Shown here piece after piece: positions 51,225 to 61,852 of a DNA stretch of 64,000 nucleotides. The stretch is from Diospyros lotus (taxonomy: Eukaryota; Streptophyta; Magnoliopsida; Ericales; Ebenaceae). The notes under the pieces are model-generated. The model did no database searches, had not been told where the DNA came from, and saw only the letters and a list, made by a program, of their open reading frames with translations. Position 1 is the stretch's first letter, and each line of letters begins with the position of its first letter. Where the stretch lies: contig NC_068349.1 in NCBI RefSeq assembly GCF_014633365.1, forward strand, positions 32,812,753-32,876,752. The letters run 5' to 3'. The position numbers and the translations under genes were made by a program.

Positions 51225-53809
51225 ATCTAACTATCTAATTGGAATTCTTTCTCTCCATATTCTTTCAATGCATGATCTTCATCATACTCAAAATCAAATT
51301 CATTGAGCTCTTGCTCATCTTCTTCTTCTGATGATGATTGGAAATCATCTTCATGAAACTCTCTCATCCTAAAATTTCTTCGAGGTTAAAGCATCTCGTC
51401 TTCTCTGGATGCTTCACCAATCACTTCCCAAGTAAGCCCCGTACCAGACTCAATTTCTTCATCATCTCCTCCTTTAACAATCCATCCTTATGCATTGCTG
51501 GCATCACTAGCAAGTAGCACATCAACATTCATTTCCTTCTCCCTCTTTTGTTTGTTCATCAGTTTTGCATTAAATTGGACATAGACAAGATTGTTCAATC
51601 GATGCACATCCAGTCTACTTCTTTTTTTCGTATGTATCTACATAAATAAAATAAAAGTAATATCAATTTAAATGATAGATAAGCTATTGATATTAAAGAA
51701 ATATAGTTCATATTTTCATAGAGATAATGACATTAAAATATTAAAAATATTTTAAAATATGCACTAACCCCTTTAAAAGTGCTCCAATTTCTTTCACAAC
51801 TAGATGAACTACTGGTTAACGAGATAATTCTTGTTGCCATTCATTGCAAGTTTGGAGTTTGATTTCCATAAGTCATCCACCATGTAACTACATAAGTTAA
51901 CGAGTATAAAGTATACAAATTTATACACTAATACACATTAAGAACTAAGAAAAGGATTAAAGGAATTTTATACCTGGATTATAATTATCATCATTTTTTG
52001 CACAACCTTGAGCTGCCCACACTTTTCCAAAAGCTCCCTCTTTACGAGCATACTTTGGCAACTCAACATTTATGACATGACCTTGCAATTCAAAATGATT
52101 ATCACCATGATAAAACATCTCCACACAATTAAAAAGCCCATCCATCACTTCATTATCAAGATATATAGTCTTATTCTTGAAAAGATAGTAGGGATTCAAA
52201 AGGTAAGCCGCCAAATGCAATGGACTATCTAGCCTATCTTTCACCCTTGCTTCAATAATCTCTATAACAAGCTGATAGTTTTTCTCAAGATTATTTAGGG
52301 CCTCCTTAATATCTTCCTTTGTTTGCTTAATCTCTCCATATAAAAACCCATAAAAGGCTTTCTATCTGCATCAACAATTCAAAGCACCTTCACCAAAGGT
52401 GCAAAAACCTTAAGGCATAAAGTTACACCATTCCAGAAAGCAATGCTCATCACAGTAGCATATGCTGCTTTCCCTTTAACATTCTTTGACCATTTACACT
52501 CCTCCCATTCAGAGCTGGTAAACATTGACCTCAATTGGGCCTTTTTCTCCATCAAACTCTACAAAGTAAGGAAAGAATAAGCAAATCTAGTGACTCCCGG
52601 TCTCACTATATCCCTCTTCTTCGTAAATGACCTCATTAAGGACAAGGTCTTATGGTGTGCATAAATGAAGATTGTCAAACTCTTTGCCTGATCAATGACT
52701 TTCTTATATCTTGGCATTTTTCCAAGACTTTCAAGCATCAAATTGATGGTGTGAGTAGCACATGATGTCCAAAAGATATTTGGCCTCTTCAACTTCAATA
52801 ATTTTGCCGCTCCCATATTGTTGGCAGCATTGTTGGTTATTACTTGGACAACATTTTGTGGCCCAACTTGCTCAATGCACTTGTCCACATACTCAAATAT
52901 GAGTTCACTTGTATGTGCTTCGTCTGATGCTTCTTTTGAAGAAATAAAAGCAGTACCCATGCTAGAATTAACACATAGGTTCATGATACTCCTTCTTTTT
53001 CTATTTGTCCAAGCGTCTATCATAATAGAGCACCCATTTTGTGCCCACTCTTCTTCATGCTTCTTCAGTAAGTCTTTCATTCTGTCAACCTCTTCCTTTA
53101 ATAACAGTTCCCTCAATTGGTATTGACTAGGAGGTTTGAACCTCAGCCCAAATTGACCAACTGCTTCAACAAACAATTTGAAGCTATCATGATCAATAGC
53201 ATTGAAAGGTATACCAGCTTCGTACACCCATCTAGCACAATATCTTTGTACAGTCTGTGTTCTCTCTTTAAACAGTGCTTCACTAATATTTTGTTGTCTT
53301 TGCGTCATTCTCGAACTCAAACAAATTTCAAGACTAATGGAGCTTGCAAACTTATCTATAGGGCCAATAGTACGAGGCGGTTTTTTGCTCCCTAACTCTT
53401 CCAATTCATCTTCATCATCCACCCCTTTCCCCTTGTCAGAAATATTAACCGAGGATCTTATCATATCTTCCTCCTGCTTCTTATTCTTCTTCTTACTCTT
53501 TGCCTCAGCAATAGCATTCTTGCATTTACCTTTATCATCCGGAGAAGATTTTGGACATGCAGAAACATTTTCGAAAATGTGGCCAATGTATTCTTTGACT
53601 CTGTAAACTCCTCCAGACATAACTTTACCACACAACTTGCATTTAACTTTATCCATATTCTTCAAATTAATTAACATTCCATACTCCCATCCGACATCAT
53701 TTGATTTCCTTTTAAGAACTGAGGCGGCATCGGACGATGCTTCCGCACTCCCAATTCCATCCGACATGACTTTCTTTTTTCTTCTTTTCTTTCCTAAGTA
53801 AATTGGCAT
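51225..53809 (-). pseudogene. hAT-2 transposase
   Basis: The 416-residue frame (52559-53809) has MSDGIGSAEASSDAASVLK, a BED-type finger (CKLCGKVMSGGVY...YIGHIFENVSACP), MIDAWTNRKRRSIM, VITNNAANNMGA (hAT-1 has TDNAANN, so D is N here) and the FWTSCATHTINLML block. A TAG, where hAT-1 has CAG, ends it; 51957-52244 continues (DRLDSPLHLAAYLLNPYY) after a frameshift near 52340. Exon 2 is about 51779-51895 with the SSSCERNWSTF-type block; exon 3 is about 51225-51645 with the acidic tail. The changed second aspartate suggests loss of activity. Confidence 0.87.
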
Positions 53810-54133
53810 TGAATGATTGAATTAAAATAGACAATTAGGCTAACTCGCTAACAAACAAAGCCAAGAACTAACAATAGCCCCAAGCAGCACCAGCAACAAA
53901 GGCAGCTTGCTACATTTGTTGCTTGCTTGCAAGTAGCAAATATTAATTTTTTAATAACATTAATAATAATAATTAATTAATATTTGAATAACAAATAATC
54001 AAATATTAATATAAATACTAAATTAAATAACAAAAAAATAAAAAGAAAACAAAAGAGGGAGAGGCAACAGCAAGCAGCAGCTGCTTGCTTACTGGCTACT
54101 GCTTACCGAAGGAGGCGGAGGCCCGGAAGGTGA

Positions 54134-54350
54134 GTGAAGAAGATGAAGTTGCAATAGCAAGAGACAACCAAAGTGTGACAGTGTGCGAGCAGCGAGCATG
54201 AGACGGTGGCCACAACGAGTGAAGAAGATGAAGCTGCAAGAGCAAGAGACAACCAGAGTGTGGCGTGGCGGTGTGCAAGCACGGGACGGTGGCGACGAGC
54301 CGACGGCAACTCTGCAACTACAAGAGACGATGGCGGTGTGCGAGCACGAG
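54134..54350. repeat. 85-bp tandem repeats near the right end of hAT-2
   Basis: gtgaagaagatgaag starts at 54134 and again at 54219 (85 bp apart), each followed by gcaagagacaacca(a/g)agtgtg-type sequence, with a third partial unit near 54310-54345. Frames across it are repeat-derived. It lies upstream of the transposase start, in the subterminal region. Confidence 0.8.
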
Positions 54351-54647
54351 AGAGGCGACGGCGATTCAGCAATAGACTGTCAATGGCGGTGCGCGCGACA
54401 GAGAAGGGGAAATCGACGAGAGAAAGGGGTAACGGGTAAGGGGAAACAAAACCCTAATAAATTTATACTAAATGCTTCACGCGGCCGATTTGGCCGCCTT
54501 GGCGTCCGCCTTGGCTAGGCGGTTCACGCGGCTAGGTGTCCGCCTAGGCGCTGCCCGGTACCAATTAGCCGAGCCGGCACCTAAGGTGGCTGATTTGGCC
54601 ATAATCGCAACGGCCAACGGCCGCCTAGGCCGGGTTTTTGTTCACTG

Positions 54648-54874
54648 TTCTTGTTTGTCACAATGGCAATGTTATTCCACAATAATGTTCCTAAACAATA
54701 TTGGCGAGAAGTAGCCTTAATAGCAACCTATCTAATTAATAGGTTGTCGTCTAGAAATCTTGAATCAAATAGCCCAATTCAGCTGATTTCTAAAGTTTTC
54801 CTAGATTTCATGACCTAGATATCCCTATTGCCTATAGAAAAGGAACCCAAAATTGTATCGAGCATCCTCTCCAT
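54648..54874 (+). pseudogene. copia-B integrase end and linker
   Basis: Reads TMAMLFHNNVPKQYWREVALI then ATYLINRLSSRNLE, the post-core integrase region. A short linker with stops follows up to RT. Confidence 0.8.
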
Positions 54875-56460
54875 TTGTTTATGACATATTCTCATTTATC
54901 CCCTAAACATAAAGTCGTCCTAATCTGCCTTGATGCCATACCTAGTCCTAAGAATCTATCTGAAGCTTTAAGTAATGAGAATTGGAAGGATTCAATGAAA
55001 GTGGAGATAGCAGCTCTTGAGAAAAATCAGACCTGGGAGTTGGTTGATTTGCTAAAAGGAAAGCGACCGGTAGGATACAAATGGATATTTACAGTCAAGT
55101 ACAAACTAGATGGGTCTTTAGAGAGGTATAAGGCTAGGTTGGTGGCTAAAGGGTATACTCAAACCTATGGGGGTGGACTACTTAGAAACTTTTGCCCCTG
55201 TAGCAAAAATGAATACTGTCATGGTACTATTGTCCTTAGCAACTCACTACGACTGGTCATTACATCAATTTGATGTAAAAAATGTCTTCCTACATGGGGA
55301 GTTAGAGGAAGAGATATATATGGAGGTTCCCCCAAGAATTAGGACGCAAATTGAAGGGAAAAATGTTGTATACAGATTGAAAAAGGCCTTTTATGGGCTG
55401 AAGCAGTCACCTAGGGCCTGGTTTGGGAGACTTACTAAGGTCATGCTTGGGTTAGACTTCAAACAAAGTCAAGGTAACCACACCTTGTTTATCCATCACT
55501 AGGTTACAGGTATGATAATAGTGCTTCTTTTGTATGTTGATGACATTATTGTAACCGAAAACAACCTAGAAGGGATGGATCAGTTAAGAGTGTGTTTGGA
55601 AAAGGAATTTGAAATCAAGGAGCTGGGAAAATTGAAGTGCTTCTTAGGTATAGAAGTAGCAAGATCTAAGGAGGGGATTTTTATTTCTCAGCACAAATAT
55701 GTACTTGACCTATTGAAAGAAACCGGCCTACTTGGAGGAAGGACTGCCGATACTTCTATTGAACAAAATCGTAGGATTGGGCCAATCTTGACACAAGTAC
55801 AGTTGACAATGGTGCTTATCAAAGGCTAGTCAGGAGGAATATTTATTCGTCACATACTAGGTCGGACATTGCCTATGTCGTGAGTGTGACTAGCCAATTC
55901 ATGCATGATCCTAGGGAGAGTCATCTAAAGGCAACACAAAAGATCCTTCACTATCTAAAGGGCACACTAGGTAAGGAAATTTTGTTTGAGAAGCAGGAAC
56001 CTTAACTTTGGAAGCCTACACTGATGCAGATTATGTTGGGTCTCTTGCGGATAGAAAAGCCACTTCCGGTTATTACACATTCTTAGGGGGGAATGTTATC
56101 ACTTGGAGAAGTAAAAAACAAAATGGGGTTGCAAGATCAAGTGCTGAGATTGAGTTTAGAGCTATGGCTCTAGGTGTTTGTGAGCTATTGTGGCTAAAAA
56201 TCGTGTTGAATGATCTACAAGTGGATAGCTCCTATGTGACTTTATTGTGACAATAAGTCTGCAATCAGCATAGACTAGACCAAACACGTGGAAGTAAACT
56301 AACAGTTCATCAAAGAAAAGCTTGAAAGTGGTATGATATGTACTCTATACATCCCTACAGGAGAACAACTGGCAGACATTTTGACCAAAGGATTATCAAG
56401 CCAAGTGTTTCACAAACTCTTGAGCAAGCTGGGAATGTATAACATACACTCACCAGCTTA
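54875..56460 (+). pseudogene. copia-B reverse transcriptase and RNase H
   Basis: RT N-terminus at 54875-55273 (SEALSNENWKDSMKVEIAAL, GYKWIFTVKYKLDGSLERYK), then a frameshift to 55167-55502 (VDYLETFAPVAKMNTVMVLL, HQFDVKNVFLHGELEEEIY, FYGLKQSPRAWFGRL). A TAG ends this after HH. The catalytic VDDIIVTEN and GKLKCFLGIEVARSKEG are at 55512-55829. RNase H at 56008-56250 has EAYTDADYVGSLADRKATSG and RSSAEIEFRAMA. The C-terminal tail (ADILTKGLSSQVFHKLLSKLG) is readable to about 56460. Four breaks. Confidence 0.87.
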
Positions 56461-56469
56461 AGGGGCTAC

Positions 56470-56784
56470 TTCTTTCCTATTTGTGCTTTTTACCTATCTG
56501 TTCTTCTTTCCTAATTCAGTGCAAACTGATATTATGCACGATCAATGTGATTGATTTCCTTAGGCGGTCTTTCCTTATTCACTTGATTGCTTTGTTCATA
56601 TTCAATTGTATATTCCTTCCGTTTGTATATATTTCCTAATGTAATCTAGAAATCATTTAATTAGGAAAATTCCTAATTAGACATAGGAATGTTGTCTATT
56701 ATGATAGGCGTGTATGTGTATATATTAGTTGCGGCTTTAGCCTCAATTTAATAAGATTGGAGATTATTTTTCATCCTTTTAACA
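56470..56784 (+). repeat. copia-B 3' LTR (left end approximate)
   Basis: The part from about 56561 aligns with 32702-32925. A weak purine tract (cttaaggggctac) lies at 56455-56468. TATA-like gtatatatt near 56720. It ends TTAACA at 56784. No target duplication can be checked because the left LTR end is lost. Confidence 0.75.
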
Positions 56785-57339
56785 GTCTCTCTTCAAATTC
56801 ACCTCAAAAAACTTGTTATCCTTACACCCCTATATTTGATCAGGCTCTAGGTAGCCAATCACCACAAAAATAGTTTTAATATAAAGGTTTACAAGTTTGT
56901 ACCTAGATAATATAGTCAGCATCCCAAAAAAAAAAAAAAAGAGGACACCCTTTTTATTTATGATTTATCATGCCCATCAAATTTGGTGAGTAGATAAAAG
57001 TTAATCAGCAACAAAAGGTATTAAATTCAATATCTGTGCCTGTCCAAATCTTATTAATAAACAATCAAGTTATAAATGTATCAATGTATTTTATTTGAAT
57101 TTCAATTTTAGGCCTTTTGTGTTTGGATTTAATGAAGAATTATAAATCTATGTAAGAATTGAGACAGGATGATTCATCCATTTTATTCACTGGACTTTTT
57201 ATTTTATAACAAGATTATAGAAAGATTATTGAATCTCAAGCCAAACAAAATACGAAAATACATATATAAAAGGAGGAAATGCATAGCCTATATGTATATA
57301 TGTTATCGTTATATTTCAATGACAGTAGCTTTTCTTTGT
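56785..57339. other. AT-rich spacer; nothing recognised
   Basis: No coding region or element end. A run of A (about 56926-56940) lies near its start. The right part may already be plastid spacer sequence upstream of atpB, but I cannot confirm where that begins. Confidence 0.35.
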
Positions 57340-58090
57340 GAAAAAATGTTTCATCTTTGAAATTTTCAAATTCAAATATTTAATGTAGAATATCTATCCC
57401 AAGTTCAAAATCCATAGATAATTAATATGGAAGGTATTATCTATAATTATAGACAAATGAAAGACTTCCCCAAGAGTCTTATTCATTCACTTGATATGAG
57501 TGGATTGAATTTTCAAATTTTCTTATCTTATTGAGAGTAAACAATTTAATTGGTTTCGGTTGGATGGTACCAACAAAATTGAGTACAAACTCCCTTTTTT
57601 TATTGAATTAACCGATCAACTTGCTATTAGACATTTAGTCTAAATTCAATATTTTTTCCAAAAAACAATTGTCATATTTACTTTATTTATTATTATGAAA
57701 ATCACTCCTACTACTTCTGGTCCTAGGGCTTCAACGCTTGAAAAAAAAAAAAAAAAACTTGTGGCGTATCGTTCAAATCATTGGGCTGGTACTAGATGTA
57801 GCCTTTCTACCGGGCAAGATGCCTAATATTTATAACGCCGTCATAGTTAAGCATCAAGATAATACAGGTTAACCAATTGATATGACTTTTGAGGTCCAGC
57901 AATTATTAGGAAACAATCAAGTTAAGAGTTGTAACTATGAGTGCTATAGATGGTCTAATGAGAGGAATGGAAGTGATTGATATGGGAGCTCCTCCAAGTG
58001 TTCCTGTTGGTGGAGTGACTCTAGACAAATTTTCAAAGAGTTTTGAGAGCTTGTTGATAATTTAGGTCCTATAGATACTTGAAATTGAAA
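57340..58090 (+). pseudogene. atpB: Plastid-derived insertion: atpB 5' region and upstream spacer
   Basis: From ATG at 57696 the plus strand follows the start of plastid ATP synthase CF1 beta subunit: [16 protein letters not shown] with an expanded A run (57741-57757), [27 protein letters not shown], a stop, [12 protein letters not shown] and [16 protein letters not shown]. Many stops and indels show decay. The upstream part (57360-57690: aagacttccccaagagtc, ccgatcaacttgctatt) resembles the atpB-rbcL spacer with the atpB promoter region. It is a nuclear copy of plastid DNA, or a copy that came via the mitochondrial genome. Homology fades near 58060-58200. Confidence 0.82.
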
Positions 58091-59607
58091 AGGGGTCACA
58101 TCATATTCATACCTAGTGAAGCGCTAACATACATTCCCACAAAAGAGTATCATTTTTTCTTCAATACTCACACTCCTTATTAGAACCCTATTGATTCGAT
58201 TTAGATGTTTATTCTGATATGATATAGGGTATTCAAATATATAATTTTTCATTCGATAATAAATGAACAAATGATGAAACATGAAATGTAACACCCTGCC
58301 CCTCTAGAAGTGTACGAATAAATAAATAACCAAAACTAGGGATAACATTCATGTTTTTGGATTACTATACCCCTGATCAACGATTAATTGAACTCATCCT
58401 TCAATTTTGGCCCCTCAAAAGCCAATTTAGAGGTTCTCTAGTAAATTTCTTGGTTAAAACATCACTCATTTACCTTAGAGAGACTCACCTTTAATTTCTA
58501 GGTCATGTTACCACTTGTGACAATTAAAGGTGATAATGCACAACAGGATTGTCACATAAGTTTAATTAAAATTCAAAGCACAAAAAATCATGGCTTAATC
58601 AACACTTAGACACACTTAAGTAACAACATAAACAACATGTAAAAGACTTTATATCTAATCCCAAATTTCCCATACTTGAATTCAAGGATATCAAGGCTGA
58701 TTAAGCTTAATGTTTCAAAATAGGCTTAATCACGAAGAACAGTTAAAAATATTTCTAGTAATTAAAACTAATTTTTTATATCATGCTAAAATCAGAAATG
58801 GATAGTGAAAAGTTATTGAAACCTGAAGCAAAATATGATATAATATCAAGCATATATCACCTGAATGTAGAAAATAGCAATAGGGTTCCCCCGCAAACAA
58901 GATATTCTAACATAGCGGCATGGAGTGTAGTTGACGGGATACATCATGTCACGCCTAGGTGCTTCACAGCGTGGCCGAACTTTTACAAATGTCTCTGGCT
59001 GGTAAAAAAATCAATTCACAAAGGCATGAAAGATAATCTTTATAAACTATAAGCAGCAAAAATTATTCAACCAAGCCACGCATCATACTAATAACCTCTA
59101 ACCCATGTAATATGGTGTTTTCTATATGAGCACTAATAAGAAACACACAAATCAAAAAGATAATGATCCAACAACAGGGAATGCCTAGACAAGAAAGTTA
59201 TTCATAGCTGCAATAAGTATATCAAGATATCACTTTTGAATCACACACATGACTTTTGCATTACACGACCATCTTCAGTAAAAGTATAGATATTTATCAT
59301 TCAAGAAATCCAATGATTTCTGGTCCTGCCAGCTCCAGTTTTCCAATGCAAAAGGAAAAGGATTTCAATCCACATGATGTTAGGCAGAAGTGTCAAGCCC
59401 ATTAGGCATTAGCCCGTGGAATTTTGATTTTGAAAAGCTGAAAAAACTAATGGCTGAAAGTGATAAATGTACGGAAAACTCATAAAATGCGTAGCCTTGT
59501 GACAACTGAATTCTTACATTGAAATGCATATAAAATCCAGTAGCATATTACAAAAGGGTAAAAAATAAACACATCAGAAATTGATATCTTTGTTTGCCAA
59601 TAAAAGC
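58091..59607. other. Spacer; possible LTR start at 58288, no gene seen
   Basis: No conserved coding segment is visible; the 89-residue frame at 58783-59052 is not recognisable. At 58288 the sequence tgtaacaccctgcccc resembles the start of the TGTAA.CCCC class of long LTRs also seen at 15909 and 194, but no matching end or duplication was found. Confidence 0.35.
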
Positions 59608-60627
59608 ATTTTGATTAATGTTATAAACACTCAAAAGATGGTAAAGTTGCAATTTTGATTGTTTATGTTGACGATATTATTTTAACTGGTGATGATGAGA
59701 CAGAGTTAGCAGCCCTCAAGAAAAAACTTGCGAAGGGGTTCCAAATTAAAAACTTGGGAATTCTAAAATACTTTCTTGGAATGGAGTTTGCAAGATCCAA
59801 AGAAAGTATTTTTGTCAATAAGAGAAAATGTGTTCTTGATCTTCTTGGAGAAGCAGGTTTACTCGGTTGCAGGGTGTCGAAGACTCCCATTGAGCCTAAT
59901 GTGAAACTACAGGCTGCTAAAGCTAACGAAATGAAGAACAGAAAACAATATCAGAGACTTGTGGGCAGGTTAATTTACTTGTCTCATACGCGACCTGATA
60001 TTGCTTTTGCAGTTAGTATGGCAAGTCAATTTATGCACTCACCAGGGCCAGAGCATTTCGAGGTGGTCTACAGAATTCTAAGATATCTAAAAGCGACACT
60101 TGGCAAAGGGATAATGTTCAAGAAACATGATCACTTGTAAGTTGAGATCTACACTGATGCAAATTGAGCAGGAAGTATTGATGATAGGAGATCTACTTCA
60201 GGTTATTGTTCTTTTGTTGGGGGAAACCTAGTCACCTGGCGAAGCAAAAAACAAAATGTGGTGGCTAGAAGTAGTGCAGAAGCAGAGTTTAGAGCTGTTG
60301 CCCATGGAATTTGTGAGAGAATGTGGATCAAACGAATACTTGAAAAGCTGAAGTTTTCTCACTCTATACCTATAAAAGTCTATTGTGACAACAAAGCTGC
60401 TATTTCTATAGCTCATAATCCAGTATTACATGACCGTACAAAACATATAAAAGTGGACAAATATTTCATCAAGGAGAAGATTGATGTTGGAATAATATGC
60501 ATGCCATACCTTCCAACAACAAAATAAATTGCTGATGTTCTAACTAAGGGTCTCCACAAGAAGCAGTTTGATAAACTTATTAGCAAGCTGGCTATGGAAG
60601 ACATCTACAAACCAGCTTGAGGGGGAG
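59608..60627 (+). pseudogene. copia-J: 5'-truncated RT and RNase H
   Basis: Begins within RT: VYVDDIILTGDDETEL (catalytic VDD intact), LGILKYFLGMEFARSKESIF, then LVGRLIYLSHTRPDIAFAVSM. A stop occurs near 60138 and another near 60165. RNase H follows (RSKKQNVVARSSAEAEFRAVA, VYCDNKAAISIAHNPVLHD). The C-terminal tail (ADVLTKGLHKKQF) runs to about 60618, then the purine tract ttgagggggagtg. Gag to mid-RT is absent. It reads well, with few changes, so it may be a fairly recent fragment. Confidence 0.87.
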
Positions 60628-60820
60628 TGTTGGAATTGTGCTGATCTAACCTTGATCCTAGAATATTTTAGGATCAGTGTTCTATGTAAATATCATGTAA
60701 ATATAGAAAGGTAATTATGGTAGGATGCTATCAATTATTTTTTTCCTTCTTTGCTAATAATCCTCTCCTTAAAAGAGGATGTTGTACACATTTATTTTGG
60801 ATCAATAAAGAGATTTCTGG
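60628..60820 (+). repeat. copia-J 3' LTR, partial
   Basis: Starts TGTTGGAATTGTG right after the purine tract, with a polyadenylation-like aataaag near 60806 in the catgtaaat...caataaagagatttctgg layout of copia LTRs. No clear CA end or second LTR, so the right boundary is uncertain. Confidence 0.6.
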
Positions 60821-61469
60821 GTCTGATTTCTAAGTATGCCTCCAAAATGGGGCGGCCTTTTGTGGTCGTGTGCTTGGTGACATGAGGAATTGGACATGCG
60901 AGGTTTGTAATGTTCTGATAATGAATATGTAATAATCTAGCAGAACTTGATGTGCGTTTTTTAGGTTATTTAAATCATTTTGCAATTTGCACAAGAAATG
61001 GACCATGGCATGGTAGGATTTGTGGTTGACTTGTTAGGGACATTTAGGGCCTAAGAGCATGGGTCTCAGCCAACCCATCTCGGCATGTCCTAAGACATAA
61101 TGTCTCAACCAAGTGAGATTCCAAAGGCATGTGTTGACTAAATAGAACTAAGGCGTGAACATGGTGGCAGGCCATGAAGATCCATGGAATAGCCTATTTT
61201 GATGAATAATAGTGAGCAAACAAAACAAGGATTAGCACTAGTAGAATTTGACATGGCATAGTAAGAGGCTTTGGATGATCCATTTGGGCATGAGTCTCAA
61301 CAAACAAAGGTCAAATGGAATATTGTCTCCGCCAAGAAGCTTAAAAGGTTTAATAGGTTGATGAGAAAGAATTCAAGCAATGGATTTGATTTTGCATAAG
61401 CCAAATTTGAGATTGCCTAGGTGGTGGCCTTAGGTGGCCTTGAGAAGGGACTGTCTCACCCAACCCCAA
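60821..61469. other. Spacer; nothing recognised
   Basis: No frame of interest, no element ends and no RNA gene. Words such as gtctcaacc and tggcatggtagga recur loosely but do not form a repeat array. Confidence 0.4.
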
Positions 61470-61787
61470 TGTCACGACCCCAAGGGCTGCTTTGTAATTT
61501 TCATTTGCATTTTAAATTTTCAGTTGTAGAATTGGAGGGAGCTAACCGATTCTGTTAAGTAGCTCTTACCATAATACCCTCGGGTTGCATGTAACCAGGA
61601 GGAACACACTATATAAGGCTATTAGGCGGGAGGATGGGAATTCATTGTGGAATGAGAATTGAATTCTTTCTCACTATTCTCTCTCTCTATTTCCCTCTCT
61701 CACTTTCCCTCCTAAATTCTCTCTCTAATCTTCCCTTCTTTCTCTTCTACACTAGTCAAATTCAAGCCTCTTCCTTGAGGCTTGACA
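61470..61787 (+). repeat. gypsy-F 5' LTR
   Basis: 318 bp, TGTCACGACCCC to GGCTTGACA. It has a TATA-like actatataagg (about 61608), then a CT-rich tail (61677-61745). The end is fixed by the primer site two bases on. Related in layout to the solo LTR at 3098-3438. Confidence 0.85.
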
Positions 61788-61789
61788 AT

Positions 61790-61802
61790 TGGTATCAAAA
61801 CC
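61790..61802 (+). promoter_or_regulatory. gypsy-F primer-binding site
   Basis: tggtatcaaaacc: the initiator-Met complement with G-to-A changes from tggtatcagagcc. Confidence 0.75.
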
Positions 61803-61852
61803 AGTCATCCTCAACTATGATCCAATGAAGGTGGAACAGAATTGGCGAACTC

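Larger units (their letters stand above)
50952..54647 (-). mobile_element. hAT-2: hAT transposon with transposase
   Basis: 3,696 bp; ends TAGTGTTCTAAAA (first base changed from C) and TTTTTGTTCACTG. The perfect 8-bp duplication ttcttgtt is at 50944-50951 and 54648-54655. Its right end shares ggccaacggccgcctaggc with the non-autonomous copy at 12648-13404. The transposase runs right to left and is closely related to hAT-1's. It interrupts copia-B integrase. Sequence between 53810 and 54640 is GC-rich with 85-bp tandem repeats. Confidence 0.93.
32702..56784 (+). mobile_element. copia-B: 24-kb nested Ty1/copia element
   Basis: The 5' LTR remnant (32702-32925) pairs with the 3' LTR (about 56470-56784). 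The primer site tggtatcagagcc is at 32926-32938. Its coding parts, in order, are the start codon region (33024-33034), gag-protease-integrase (38270-40167), more integrase (50808-50951 and 54648-54860), then RT and RNase H (54875-56460). The gaps are gypsy-C, gypsy-D (with copia-E and hAT-1) and hAT-2, each with its own target duplication. Reading across the insertions restores a single consistent domain order. Confidence 0.88.

Noticed and set aside
54096..54714. Small frames near the right end of hAT-2
   Set aside because: They run through tandem repeats and the subterminal GC-rich region, outside the transposase.
57169..57360. 63-residue K/I/Y-rich frame upstream of atpB
   Set aside because: AT-rich spacer translation; no homology signal.
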